A DNA stretch of 58,771 nt, taken from positions 1 through 58,771 of the forward strand of contig NZ_PPQB01000005.1 of assembly GCF_002902345.1 (NCBI RefSeq). The letters run 5' to 3'. A program made the position numbers and the translations under genes. This DNA is from Staphylococcus arlettae (lineage in GTDB: Bacteria; Bacillota; Bacilli; Staphylococcales; Staphylococcaceae). Within the stretch, counting starts at the first letter, position 1; each line of letters begins with the position of its first letter. This document shows, piece by piece, positions 34,837-44,392 of this stretch. The notes beneath the pieces were generated by a model. The model was not told the DNA's origin and did no database searches. It saw nothing but the letters and a program-made list of their open reading frames with translations.

Positions 34837-34948
34837 CATAATTTAAAATAGTAAAGATTTTGATGACATACGCAAATGAAATACAGAGCTTAATATGTAC
34901 AATTAATTTAATAGAGAAAATTAAATTAATTGGAAGGATATTTTTATA

Positions 34949-35380
34949 ATGAAAGGTAAAAATAACTTAATCTTTATTAACGCGCTAGTGTTCATAATAT
35001 ATCTATTAATATATATTTCATTAGCCATAAACCATTTTGTAATTATGAAACTAGAAGTAACTAAAGCATGGTTTGGATCGTCTTTGATATTAGTAATATT
35101 TGCATTAGTATTTATTTTAACAATGAAAAATAAAGAAGTTTCTGAAAAAGCATTAAAAGTAATAGGAATTACATTTGGTGTAATTATAATTTTAAGTTCT
35201 GTATTATTTTTGATCTATATAAAATATAATAAATTTAATGATTGTAGTATTTTTTTAATAATTTTTCATATCGCTATGGTTTTAAATATTATACATGAAA
35301 GTTTAATGAAATATAAAATGGTATATTTCACGATGCTAGTATTAATAATTAACCTTTACATATTATATACGCAAACATAA
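34949..35380 (+). CDS. Four-helix membrane protein of unknown function
   Basis: A 143-residue, very hydrophobic protein with four or five membrane helices (about 6-28, 44-61, 70-90, 98-114, 122-140) and short basic loops. SD GGAAGG before ATG, strong terminator behind. No family recognised. Composition is extremely AT-rich (many I, N, K), unlike the phage genes. Confidence 0.65.
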   Translation: MKGKNNLIFINALVFIIYLLIYISLAINHFVIMKLEVTKAWFGSSLILVIFALVFILTMKNKEVSEKALKVIGITFGVIIILSSVLFLIYIKYNKFNDCSIFLIIFHIAMVLNIIHESLMKYKMVYFTMLVLIINLYILYTQT

Positions 35381-35411
35381 ATAAAGAGAGAAGTTGTCTC
35401 TCTTTATTTAT
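35377..35411. terminator. Perfect bidirectional terminator
   Basis: A 15-bp perfect stem: ATAAATAAAGAGAGA (35377-35391) and its complement at 35397-35411, loop of five. Confidence 0.9.
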
Positions 35412-35471
35412 GAATACTGTTCATCTAAGTGGCATGTAAAAGCAAGTTTATTTTGAAAAGAAAACCTTCAT

Positions 35472-35645
35472 GTCATAAATTAACCTTAATATCAAAAAAA
35501 GCATCGGTCCAATTCATATGGCCCAATGCTAAACTTTGTTTGGCTTTATACTTGTACATAAAAGTTACCATTGCAGCAACTCTAAATTCATTATAACAGT
35601 ATGAATATAATTGTGTATTACCTTTTATAGGATAGTAAATATTAA
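35472..35645 (-). pseudogene. C-terminal remnant of an unknown protein
   Basis: On the minus strand an open stretch of about 55 codons without a start reads EFRVAAMVTFMYKYKAKQSL, then ALGHMNWTDAFFDIKVNL and stop. The composition is protein-like and the frame is cut by TAA at its 5' side. A hairpin plus A-run (35493-35529) inside it could act as a minus-strand terminator. I do not recognise the family. Confidence 0.35.
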
Positions 35646-35705
35646 CTTAATATAAGTAAAATATTATGATGGAAGTAGTGGTTTGATTAGATTTTTAATC
35701 ATTAA

Positions 35706-35742
35706 AAAAGTAGTACTTGCTAAGTAAAGCAGTACTACTTTT
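35706..35742. terminator. Bidirectional hairpin
   Basis: AAAAGTAGTACT (35706-35717) and AGTACTACTTTT (35731-35742), a 12-bp perfect stem with A- and T-runs. Confidence 0.75.
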
Positions 35743-36348
35743 GCTATAGTTGTAAGTAAGATTTTAGTCGTTTGGTAGCGACTAATTAAATTATATCAAG
35801 AAATAAGCGTTATTTATCTAGTTTATCAATCATAGTAAAAAATCGATGCGTTTAGTAAAAATTGTACCAATTATCAAATTTATATATACTACTAATTACT
35901 GTAGACTCAATATTTTACTTTCATTTATATAATATTTACTGTTATAATTAAAAGCATTTACAAAATCCTGTAATCTAATTTAATATACTGGTATAGGTAG
36001 TTCATGCCTATACCTTATGTTTTCTATTATAATAATTTAAAGTTTATTTAGTATTGCATAATTTACTTTACCTCTCTTATTTTAATAAGGGAGGTTTTTA
36101 ATTTTAATTATACATTTTAAGTTTTAATTAAAGCACATCTAAAGACTATGAAATAGGAAATTTAACGTTTAGTAAAATTATAAAATCTATCACTTTAACG
36201 GGAAATATAGCGAATTTTTACTTCTGGAAATACAATTTTTACTTTAACTATTGAATACATAGATATAGTAAATGATGGATGTTATTTTAAGGGCAGGACT
36301 TATCTCATAGTCCATAGTCCTATGTTTGTTATACCAACATTTAGTTCT
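35743..36348. other. Non-coding stretch with hairpins, possible small RNAs
   Basis: No gene is visible. GGTATAGG/CCTATACC forms an 8-bp stem at 35990-36014. Two terminators end this stretch (36070 and 36349) although no gene lies upstream of them on the + strand, so small RNAs could be made here. Confidence 0.4.
36070..36099 (+). terminator. Terminator without an upstream gene
   Basis: ACCTC-CTTATT pairs with AATAAG-GAGGT (one T-G pair in between), followed by TTTTTAATTTT. Confidence 0.75.
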
Positions 36349-36373
36349 CCGCAGATATTTATCTGCGGTTTTT
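36349..36373 (+). terminator. Terminator without an upstream gene
   Basis: CCGCAGAT (36349-36356), loop ATTT, ATCTGCGG (36361-36368), then TTTTT. A CATAGTCCATAGTCCTATG pattern precedes it by about 30 bases. Confidence 0.85.
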
Positions 36374-36436
36374 AATTTTATAATATTTTAACATTTCATT
36401 TTTTTACATTAATAAATACAATTTTATAAAATCATT

Positions 36437-36600
36437 GAGGCTGGGACAATATTGATTCGTCCTAGTCTCTTTTCATATTGGCAGTAGCTGACTGCATTGA
36501 AAATGCGCTTCAAACCAAGCTTGTTCAACGCTAGTCATCCTTGCCGGGGTGGGACGACGAAATCATTTTTTCAAAATCAGATTTCTGTCCCACTCCCTTT
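36437..36600. repeat. Staphylococcal intergenic repeat unit
   Basis: The unit opens GAGGCTGGGACAAT, which can pair with the following GTCCTAGTCTC. It contains GCAGTAGCTGACTGCA and a GC-rich TTGCCGGGGTGGGACGACG, and closes with TTCTGTCCCACTCCC pairing back to GGGTGGGAC-like bases. Elements of this wording are dispersed between genes in coagulase-negative staphylococci. It stands before the surface protein gene. Confidence 0.6.
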
Positions 36601-36918
36601 TTACGTCAATTAACTATTGAGTACAAATTTTGAACCTTTTATACATTTAATTAAAAGTAGGTTATTTGCAAGTTAGTTTTCATTTTCTTTAATTGTTAAA
36701 TTTCTCAATATTTAAGTAGATTTTACTTGTGAAGTTATGTTTTTTACTAATATTCGAAATGCTATTTAATAATGATCTGTATTGAAATAATATTTTGAAT
36801 AATAAAGTTTTCCAATTTGTGATTAGAAAGATAGTTATTAAGAAAATTTTCATTATTGGAGACTTTATGAATATACATTTAAAATCCATATTTATATAAA
36901 AGGAGAAGAGGTTATTTA

Positions 36919-39900
36919 ATGAATAATAACAAAAAGGTTCAGAAATACTCTATTAGAAAATATAGTGTTGGCGCAGCATCAATATTAATTGGAACATTAT
37001 TATTTTTAAATCCAAGTACTGCAGAAGCACAAGAGTTAGAACCTAAATCTAATGAAACAACAACAAAAGAAAATGAAGAACTTTCACAAGGTAATGACGT
37101 AACAAATACAGATGAAGTACAAGAACAAGAACTACCAGCAGAAGTGAATACTTCTCAAAAAACTGATGAACCATCAGACGTTGAAGAAATAAGTTCACAA
37201 GAAGAAAAAACGCAAAAGCTAGATGAAGTAGAAGCGCAAGAAGTAACATCAGAAGAAAATAAAGTTCAAAGTACAGATGAGTCAAAAAACAAAAAAGAAG
37301 TAACTAGACAAAAAAGTAACGAACAAAATGCAGATGAAGCACTTGAGCAAGAAGTAAATACACAGGTCAACCAAATTCAAAACTTAGATGAAGCAACTGA
37401 CGAAGGGAAAGCACCTTTAGAAGAAAAAGAAGTGCAAAAATCAGATAATGAGCAAACGCAAAAAGTAAACGAACTGCAAAACATAGATGAGTTAAAAGGC
37501 AAAAAAGAAGTATCTTCACAAAATAAAGCAACGCAAAAGTCAGGTGAAAAAAATGAGCAAGAGTTTACACCTGAAGTAAAACAACAACTAAACAACGATA
37601 ATTCAATCGAAGAAGTAACACAAGAAGTGAAGGAAGCACAAAAAATAAGTGAAGCACCTAATCAAAAAGTAAAGCTCAATATTAAATCAACACCTCTAAA
37701 AAGAAGTAAAAGACAATTGCCTGAACTACCACCAAGTAACACGGATATACCAGTAGTACCTTTACAAAACCGTGCAGCTAGTCATACATTTTCACCACGC
37801 TCAGTAAGTAGTTCATATCAAGCAAGGTACTTTTCTTCGATGCGTGGGTTTAATGATATAACAACAAATTCTACTAGAAGAGATGCGATTGAAATAATAG
37901 AAAAACATAAACAGCATCTTACAGAAAAAGAACGAGAATTTTATTTACGTAATATCGCAAGAAAATTAAATTTACCAAAGAATGAAAAAACGTGGAATAA
38001 TTTATTTAGAAATAGTATTGATAATAAGTTGATTGGTCGAAAAGTTGCTAAAAATCAAGTTAATGACGTTAATAAAGTATTGGAAAGTATGAAAAATTTA
38101 ATAAATAACCGACAAGGGAATTTTTACACAGAGATATCAAACAACAATGTGAAAAAAATTACAGCCAATGATTTACGATATGTTAGCACTGAAAAAAGAG
38201 GTGGAAAATATGTTGTAAGTTTTGATTTGACTAAAGAACTTGGGTCAGGGGTTAAAAGATTTGAAACACTTTCATTAAAAGTAAATGATTCACTAAACTC
38301 AAAAATTGAAAAAGTTCTAGTTGATTATATACCACATAAAGGACTTGCTGAAGCAACGAAAACTTTAAATCGTGATAAATTAGGTTATTATAGTTTTACA
38401 ACAGAACCAAAGAATAAAGCTGGAGCTTCCGCAACTTTTAAATTAGTACTAAAATCAGCAACTGAAATTGATAGTGCAAAAGATCAAATTGGTGTTCAAT
38501 TAATTAGTGACACAAACTATCCAAATCCGGTGCACGGAGTTAATTTGGAATTAAAAACTGTCAATATGAAGCCTATTGCTCAAAAAGTTAACAGTGATAT
38601 TAAAAAAATCAAAGAACAAGAAGCTAAGGGGCAAGTGCAACCACCGGTAGATAATCAAGCGAAAGATGAAGCAACAAAAGCAGTAGTGGAAGCTGAACAA
38701 GCAGAACAAGCTGCGAAAGATAAATCAACAAAAGCTAACGAAGATGGTGTTATTAATCTCAACGAACATAAAGAATTAGAAGAAGCGTCTAATCAAGCAG
38801 ATACAAAGAAAAAAGCAGCAGAAGCGAAAGTAAATGCTTTATCTGAAAATCAAAAGGGAGATTTGCCACAAAGGTTAGATAAATTAACAGGTATTGTAGT
38901 CCCAAGTATTAATGATCAAGACAGTAATGGTATCTCAGATGATTTAGATCAAGCAAAATCCGAAGCAACGAAAGCTGTGGAAGAAGCAGAACGAGCAGAC
39001 AAAGAGGCAAAAGAAAAGTTAGCTAATGCCAATAAAGATGGCGTTATCAATCCAAAAGAACATCAGGAATTAGAAGCAGCGTCTAATCAAGCAGAAACAA
39101 AGAAAAAAGAAGCAGAGGCGAAAGTAAATGCTTTATCTGAAAACCAAAAAGGGGACTTACCACAAAGATTAGAAGTATTAACAGGCATTGTTGTTCCAGA
39201 AATCAACGACAAAGATAGTAATGGTGTGGCTGATGACCTAGATAAATCAAAAGCTGAAGCAACAAAAGCAATAGAAGCAGCTGAACAATCAGACAAAGCA
39301 GCGAAAGATAAATTAACTAAAGCCAATGAAGATGATGTTATTAATCCGAAAGAACATCGAGAATTAGAAGCAGCGTCTAAGAAAGCAAAAGAAACTAAAG
39401 TTGCAGCAGAGGCAAAGGTAAAAGCATTGCCTGAAAGTCAAAAAGGAGACTTACCACAAAGATTAGAAGTATTAACAGGCATTGCTGTCCCAGATATAAA
39501 TGACCAAGACAGTAACGGTATTGCGGATAACATAGATAAAGCAAACGCTGAAGCAACAAAAGCTGTAGAAGCAGCTGAACAAGCAGACAAGGTTGCCAAA
39601 GAAGCGTTAACAAAAGCTAACGAAGATGGTGTTATTAATCCCAACGAACATAAAGAATTAGAAGCTGCGTCTAATCAAGCAGATACAAAGAAAAAAGAAG
39701 CAGAGGCGAAAGTAAATGCTTTATCTGAAAATCAAAAGGGAGATTTACCGCAAAGGTTAGATAAATTAACAGGCATTGATATTCCAGGAATCAACGACAA
39801 AGATAGCAATGGTGTTGCGGATAACATAGATAAAGCAAAAGATGAAGCAACGAAAGCAATAGAAGAAGCTGAACAAGCAGACAAGGTTGCCAAAGAAGCG

Positions 39901-42900
39901 TTTACTAAAGCTAACGAAGATGGTGTTATTAATCCGAAAGAACATCAAGAGTTAGAAGCAGCATCTAAGAAAGCAAAAGAAACTAAAGTTGCAGCAGAGG
40001 ATAAAGTAAAAGCATTACCCGAAAATCAAAAGGTTGATTTACCACAAAGGTTAGATAAATTAACAGGCATTGATGTCCCAAATATCAACGACAAAGATAG
40101 TAATGGTGTGGCTGATGACTTAGATCAAGCAAAAGATGAAGCAACAAAAGCTGTGGAAGAAGCTGAACGAGCTGACAAAGAGGCAAAAGAAAAGTTAGCT
40201 AATGCCAATAAAGATGGAGTTATTAATCCAAACGAACATCAAGAATTAGAAGCAGCATCTAAACAAGCAAAAGAGACAAAAGCAGCAGCAGAGGCAAAGG
40301 TAAATGCTTTATCTGAAAGTCAAAAAGGAGACTTACCACAAAGGTTAAGTAAGTTAACCGGCATTGATATTCCAGGAATCAACGACAAAGATAGCAATGG
40401 TGTTGCGGATGATTTAGATCAAGCAAAAGATGAAGCAACGAAAGCAGTAGTAGAAGCTGAACGAGCTGACAAAGTTGCGAAGGATAAATTAACTAAAGCC
40501 AATGAAGATGGAGTCATTAATCCGAATGAACATCAGGAGTTAGAAGAAGCATCTAAGAAAGCAAAAGAAACAAAAGCTACAGCTGACGCAAAGGTAAAAA
40601 CATTGCCTGAAAATCAAAAGGGAGAATTACCACAAAGATTAGAAGTACTAACAGGCATTGATGTTCCAAACATAAATGACCAAGATAGTAATGGTGTTGT
40701 TGATGACTTAGATCAAGCGAATGATGAAGCAATGAAAGCTGTTGAGGAAGCCGAAAAAGCGGATAAAGTGGCGAAGGAAAAGTTGGCTAAAGCCGTAGAA
40801 GACGGAGCTATTAATCCAAAAGAACATCAAGAGCTAACTGAAGAAGCTAATCAAGCAGAAACAAAGAAAAAGGCAGCATCAGAAAAAGTAAATAAATTGC
40901 CTAAAGATAAACAAGACAATTTACAAGAAAGATTAGATAAATTAACAGGTATTAAAGTACCAAATGTCAATGATCAAGACAGCAACGGCTTGGCAGATGA
41001 GTTAGATGGTACGTTAGCTGATGTAGCTATGGCAGTAGAAAAGGCAAAACAAGTAGACAAAGCTGCCAAAGAAGCGTTAGCAAAAGCTAAAGAGGATGGG
41101 AAAATTAGCCAAGAAGAAGTCAACAAATTGACAGAATTAGCTAATCAAGCAAAAGAAACAAAAGCAAATGCAGAAGTATTAGTCGAAGAATTACCTGAAA
41201 CACCAAAGCAATTAAGAGAAAAGAAAGCAGAATTTAATGAAGTATTGGCTCAATTAACAGGAATTACAGTACCAACAGTAACGGATAATGTAATACCAGG
41301 ACAACAAGACAATATGGACCAAGCCAGAGCCGATGCAACGAAAGCTGTAGAAGAAGCTGAACGAGCTGACAAAGTTGCGAAAGATAAACTAACTAAAGCC
41401 AAAGCAGATGGCGCTATTAATCCGAAAGAATATCAGGAGTTAGAAGAAGCATCTAAGAAAGCAAAAGAGACAAAAACTACAGCAGAGGAAAAGGTTAATG
41501 TTTTACCTGAAAGTCAAAAAGGAGACTTACCAGAAAGATTAGACAAATTGACAGGCATTGATATTCCAAACATAAATGACCAAGAAAGCAACGGCTTGGC
41601 AGATGAGTTGGACGGTACGTTAATTGATGTAACTAAGGCAGTAGAAGCTGCGAAACAAGCTGATGCAAAAGCGAAAGAAGCACTAGTTAAAGCCAACACA
41701 GATGGGAAAATTAGCCAAGAAGAAGTCAACAAATTAACAGATTTAGCTAAACTAGCGAGAGAAACAAAAGCGACAGCAGAAGTATTAGTCGAAGAATTAC
41801 CAGAAACACCGAAACAATTAAAAGAAAAGAAAGCAGCATTTAACGAAGTATTAGCTCAACTAACAGGTATTGTAGTACCTACCGTGACGAATAATGCAAT
41901 TCCTGGACAAGATGACAATATGGACCAAGAAAAAACGGATGCAACTCAAGCTGTAGAAGAAGCTGAAAAAACGGACAAAGCTGTAAAAGAAGCATTAATT
42001 ATAGCCAATGAGGATGGAAGGATTAGCCAAAAAGAAGTTGAGAAATTAACGGATTTAGCTAAAAAGGCGAAAGAAACAAAAGCTAAAGCAGAAATGAAAG
42101 TGAACGCATTAGCTGACAATCAAAAAGGTAATTTACCACAAAGGTTAGATAAACTAACAGGCATTGATATCCCAAGTATGAATGACCAAGACAGTAACGG
42201 TGTTGCAGATGACGTAGACCAAGCGAAAACCGAAGCAATGCAAGCTGTAGAAGAAGCTGAACAAGCAGACAAGGCGGCAAAAGAAGCATTAGCAAAAGCT
42301 AACGAAGATGGAAAAATTAGCCAAGAAGAAGTCAATAAATTAATGGACTTAGCTCAACAAGCAAAAGCAACCAAAGCTACTGCGGAAGCGAAAGTAAATG
42401 CGCTATCTGAAAGTCAAAAAGGAGACTTACCACAAAGATTAGAAGCATTAACAGGAATTAATGTTCCAGTAATCAATGACAAAAATAGTAATGGTGTTGC
42501 GAACGACTTAGATCAAGCAACAGCCGATGCAACTCAAGCTGTAGAAGAAGCTGAACAAGCAGACAAGGTGGCAAAAGCAGCATTAGCAAAAGCTAACGAA
42601 GATGGTGTTATTAATCCAAAAGAACATCAAGATTTAATAGACTTAGCTCAACAAGCTGAAGCAACGAAAAAAGTTGCCTCAGAAAAAGTAAATGTCTTAC
42701 CACAAGATAAACAGGTCAACTTACAAGAAAGATTAGATAAGTTAACAGGTATAAAAGTACCAAATGTAAATAGTGATGTATTACCAACAGCAGCAAGTGA
42801 AGACGATAAAGAAATGAAGCCGGAAGTATCAGGTGAAGATAGTAAAGAAACGATACCAACAATACTAAGCGAAGATGGTAATGAGGTGACGTCAGAAGAA

Positions 42901-43215
42901 TCAGGCAAAACTAATAAATTAACGACACCAACAGCGTCGATTGAAGATGTGAATAAAGTAACACTAGAAGAATCAAGCAAAGATGATAAAGAAACATCAT
43001 CAACAGTAACAAGTGAAGTAATTGCTCCTAAAGCATTAAGTAAAGACGGCAAAGCAATGTCATCAGAAAATCTAAATAATAATAGTAACAATACTATAAA
43101 TGAGTTACCAAAAACAGGAAACGATGGTATTAATAGTTATATTTACACAGGTGTATTAGCCTTATTTGGATCACTATTACTGGTTGTAAGAAGAAGAAAA
43201 AATAAATCAAATTAA
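36919..43215 (+). CDS. Large YSIRK/LPKTG surface protein with 14 EF-hand-like repeats
   Basis: A 2098-residue wall-anchored protein. Signal peptide with YSIRKYSVGAASILIGT and likely cut after AEA (residues 1-37). Residues 38-260 are low-complexity E/Q/K/N-rich. Residues about 290-570 are a globular domain with a helical part (HLTEKEREFYLRNIARKLNL) and a beta part with NEAT-free, adhesin-like strands. Then come 14 repeats of about 95 residues (580-1955), most with DGVINPKEH and DxDSNGVADDLD loops. A Ser/Glu/Lys-rich stalk, LPKTG, membrane helix and RRRKNKSN end it. Adhesion or biofilm is likely; the ligand is unknown. Start has SD AAAAGGAGAAGAGG. Confidence 0.92.
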   Translation: MNNNKKVQKYSIRKYSVGAASILIGTLLFLNPSTAEAQELEPKSNETTTKENEELSQGNDVTNTDEVQEQELPAEVNTSQKTDEPSDVEEISSQEEKTQKLDEVEAQEVTSEENKVQSTDESKNKKEVTRQKSNEQNADEALEQEVNTQVNQIQNLDEATDEGKAPLEEKEVQKSDNEQTQKVNELQNIDELKGKKEVSSQNKATQKSGEKNEQEFTPEVKQQLNNDNSIEEVTQEVKEAQKISEAPNQKVKLNIKSTPLKRSKRQLPELPPSNTDIPVVPLQNRAASHTFSPRSVSSSYQARYFSSMRGFNDITTNSTRRDAIEIIEKHKQHLTEKEREFYLRNIARKLNLPKNEKTWNNLFRNSIDNKLIGRKVAKNQVNDVNKVLESMKNLINNRQGNFYTEISNNNVKKITANDLRYVSTEKRGGKYVVSFDLTKELGSGVKRFETLSLKVNDSLNSKIEKVLVDYIPHKGLAEATKTLNRDKLGYYSFTTEPKNKAGASATFKLVLKSATEIDSAKDQIGVQLISDTNYPNPVHGVNLELKTVNMKPIAQKVNSDIKKIKEQEAKGQVQPPVDNQAKDEATKAVVEAEQAEQAAKDKSTKANEDGVINLNEHKELEEASNQADTKKKAAEAKVNALSENQKGDLPQRLDKLTGIVVPSINDQDSNGISDDLDQAKSEATKAVEEAERADKEAKEKLANANKDGVINPKEHQELEAASNQAETKKKEAEAKVNALSENQKGDLPQRLEVLTGIVVPEINDKDSNGVADDLDKSKAEATKAIEAAEQSDKAAKDKLTKANEDDVINPKEHRELEAASKKAKETKVAAEAKVKALPESQKGDLPQRLEVLTGIAVPDINDQDSNGIADNIDKANAEATKAVEAAEQADKVAKEALTKANEDGVINPNEHKELEAASNQADTKKKEAEAKVNALSENQKGDLPQRLDKLTGIDIPGINDKDSNGVADNIDKAKDEATKAIEEAEQADKVAKEAFTKANEDGVINPKEHQELEAASKKAKETKVAAEDKVKALPENQKVDLPQRLDKLTGIDVPNINDKDSNGVADDLDQAKDEATKAVEEAERADKEAKEKLANANKDGVINPNEHQELEAASKQAKETKAAAEAKVNALSESQKGDLPQRLSKLTGIDIPGINDKDSNGVADDLDQAKDEATKAVVEAERADKVAKDKLTKANEDGVINPNEHQELEEASKKAKETKATADAKVKTLPENQKGELPQRLEVLTGIDVPNINDQDSNGVVDDLDQANDEAMKAVEEAEKADKVAKEKLAKAVEDGAINPKEHQELTEEANQAETKKKAASEKVNKLPKDKQDNLQERLDKLTGIKVPNVNDQDSNGLADELDGTLADVAMAVEKAKQVDKAAKEALAKAKEDGKISQEEVNKLTELANQAKETKANAEVLVEELPETPKQLREKKAEFNEVLAQLTGITVPTVTDNVIPGQQDNMDQARADATKAVEEAERADKVAKDKLTKAKADGAINPKEYQELEEASKKAKETKTTAEEKVNVLPESQKGDLPERLDKLTGIDIPNINDQESNGLADELDGTLIDVTKAVEAAKQADAKAKEALVKANTDGKISQEEVNKLTDLAKLARETKATAEVLVEELPETPKQLKEKKAAFNEVLAQLTGIVVPTVTNNAIPGQDDNMDQEKTDATQAVEEAEKTDKAVKEALIIANEDGRISQKEVEKLTDLAKKAKETKAKAEMKVNALADNQKGNLPQRLDKLTGIDIPSMNDQDSNGVADDVDQAKTEAMQAVEEAEQADKAAKEALAKANEDGKISQEEVNKLMDLAQQAKATKATAEAKVNALSESQKGDLPQRLEALTGINVPVINDKNSNGVANDLDQATADATQAVEEAEQADKVAKAALAKANEDGVINPKEHQDLIDLAQQAEATKKVASEKVNVLPQDKQVNLQERLDKLTGIKVPNVNSDVLPTAASEDDKEMKPEVSGEDSKETIPTILSEDGNEVTSEESGKTNKLTTPTASIEDVNKVTLEESSKDDKETSSTVTSEVIAPKALSKDGKAMSSENLNNNSNNTINELPKTGNDGINSYIYTGVLALFGSLLLVVRRRKNKSN
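38653..42775 (+). repeat. 14 tandem ~95-codon repeats in the surface protein gene
   Basis: Each unit reads EATKAVEEAEQADKxAK, KANEDGVINPKEHQELE, a helix, NQKGDLPQRLDKLTGI, and NDxDSNGVADDLD. Units 9 and 11 are a longer variant with ELPETPKQLKEKKAAFNEV; KISQEEVNKL replaces INPKEHQEL in five units. Near-identical blocks between distant units point to recombination among repeats. Confidence 0.9.
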
Positions 43216-43225
43216 TAATCAAAAG

Positions 43226-43257
43226 GCGTTAAACGTATAATACGTTTAACGCTTTTT
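43226..43257 (+). terminator. Terminator of the surface protein gene
   Basis: GCGTTAAACGT (43226-43236) and ACGTTTAACGC (43242-43252), perfect 11-bp stem, then TTTTT. Confidence 0.95.
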
Positions 43258-43317
43258 AATAATTTAAAATATATAAGGACTTCAGACGAGAAGGGGTAAA
43301 GTTTTGAAATATGCAAA

Positions 43318-43731
43318 TTAATAAAATTGGAACCATTTTTTCCATCGATAACCTATTAATAAAGCAATGTTCATCATGATATGGATAATTTCAAATTCAT
43401 AACCACTAACGTATCCTCGTGAAAGTTTTAATGTGAAAATTGAGCCTAACATGACACCAATATAGAAAATATTTACATATGGCGGTAAAAATCCGATAAG
43501 TAAAGCTATACCACCGATAACTTCACCATATGAGAGCAACAAGGCCATTGTTGGTGATAAGCCTAAAGAACCTAAAAAGTTATATGTTCCTTGTAAATCA
43601 ACAAATTTTAATGTGCCATGGACTAAAAAAGAAGTTGCTAACATCAGTCTAATTATAAGTAAACTGAATCTCATGCGATTAATAGTTTGATTTTCAATAT
43701 GAGGGGATAAATGTTTATTCTTAAATGACAT
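43318..43731 (-). CDS. DoxX-family membrane protein
   Basis: A 137-residue protein with four membrane helices. It has the DoxX pattern RLMLATSFLVHGTLKF, GLSPTMALLLSYGEVIGGIALLIGF and a C-terminal HIMMNIALLIGYRW. Members are linked to thiol/oxidative stress systems or to quinone redox proteins; the role here is unknown. SD AAGGAGAAA before ATG. It points towards the surface protein gene. Confidence 0.88.
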   Translation of the reverse strand: MSFKNKHLSPHIENQTINRMRFSLLIIRLMLATSFLVHGTLKFVDLQGTYNFLGSLGLSPTMALLLSYGEVIGGIALLIGFLPPYVNIFYIGVMLGSIFTLKLSRGYVSGYEFEIIHIMMNIALLIGYRWKKWFQFY

Positions 43732-43886
43732 AATTTTCTCCTTATTGTTAGTACTAAAATTTATTTAGAGTGTGTCTAAAAACTATATTTAAGATATTAA
43801 CAAATTGAAATGGTAGAAGTTTATGCTTGTCATAACTAGTAAAATATAAACCAAAGTTAGCAATAAAGTAGATATAAAGCTCTAAT

Positions 43887-44012
43887 TTAATCAGTAAAAG
43901 ATTTATGTTTTACTAGATTAAAGTCATATTTTACTAACAAATAATAAACAATCACAGAAATAACAGATATTGCTATAATAAATATAGGTGTTGAAACACC
44001 ATTTATCTCCAT
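43887..44012 (-). pseudogene. Membrane-protein C-terminal remnant
   Basis: A 41-codon frame on the minus strand reading MEINGVSTPIFIIAISVISV, then IVYYLLVKYDFNLVKHKSFTD. One membrane helix followed by a permease-like end (YYLLVKYDFNL). No ribosome binding site. It looks like the last helix of a transporter whose body has been lost, but a small independent protein cannot be excluded. Confidence 0.35.
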
Positions 44013-44031
44013 TAGTAACTTATAGGGTTAG

Positions 44032-44061
44032 AGACAATCGCGTTTGCGGTTGTCTTTTTTT
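44032..44061 (+). terminator. Rho-independent terminator before the capsule operon
   Basis: AGACAATCGC (44032-44041) pairs with GCGGTTGTCT (44046-44055), then seven T. No + strand gene lies directly upstream. Confidence 0.8.
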
Positions 44062-44205
44062 ATAAATTTAGGGAATCATTTTGAAGTATTCTAAGGAACA
44101 TGACTTACTAATATTATTTTTAAGACTAATCAACCTTTAGATTTTTACATTTTTTACTTTTAATTTTACTTTAATTACTGAAGTGCATTTCAAACAATAA
44201 AATAA

Positions 44206-44279
44206 TGATACAATGCCGTTGTATTTAAATATAAATACATTTATTTATGTTTAAATATTAAATGGCATTTTTCTTTTGT
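44206..44279 (+). promoter_or_regulatory. Capsule operon promoter candidate and dyad
   Basis: TGATACAAT at 44206-44214 is an extended -10 box; no good -35 is seen. AATGCC (44212-44217) and GGCATT (44274-44279) are complementary, with AT-rich dyads (TTTAAATAT) between them and TTTTTC after. The first arm overlaps the -10, so this is more likely a protein-binding dyad than an attenuator. The leader to capA would be about 170 bases. Confidence 0.45.
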
Positions 44280-44392
44280 ATTACTCAAGATATAAAGCCA
44301 TCCATACAAAATTAGAAGGAAGGTGATTAATAAGAAGTAAATGATAGTGGTTTTAAAACAATAATACTCAGGTTTAAAACGTAGGAGGACTT

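Noticed and set aside
38653..42775. Regular repeats that could be taken for a CRISPR array
   Set aside because: The units are about 285 bases, lie in one open frame and encode similar protein; there are no short direct repeats with unique spacers and no cas genes.
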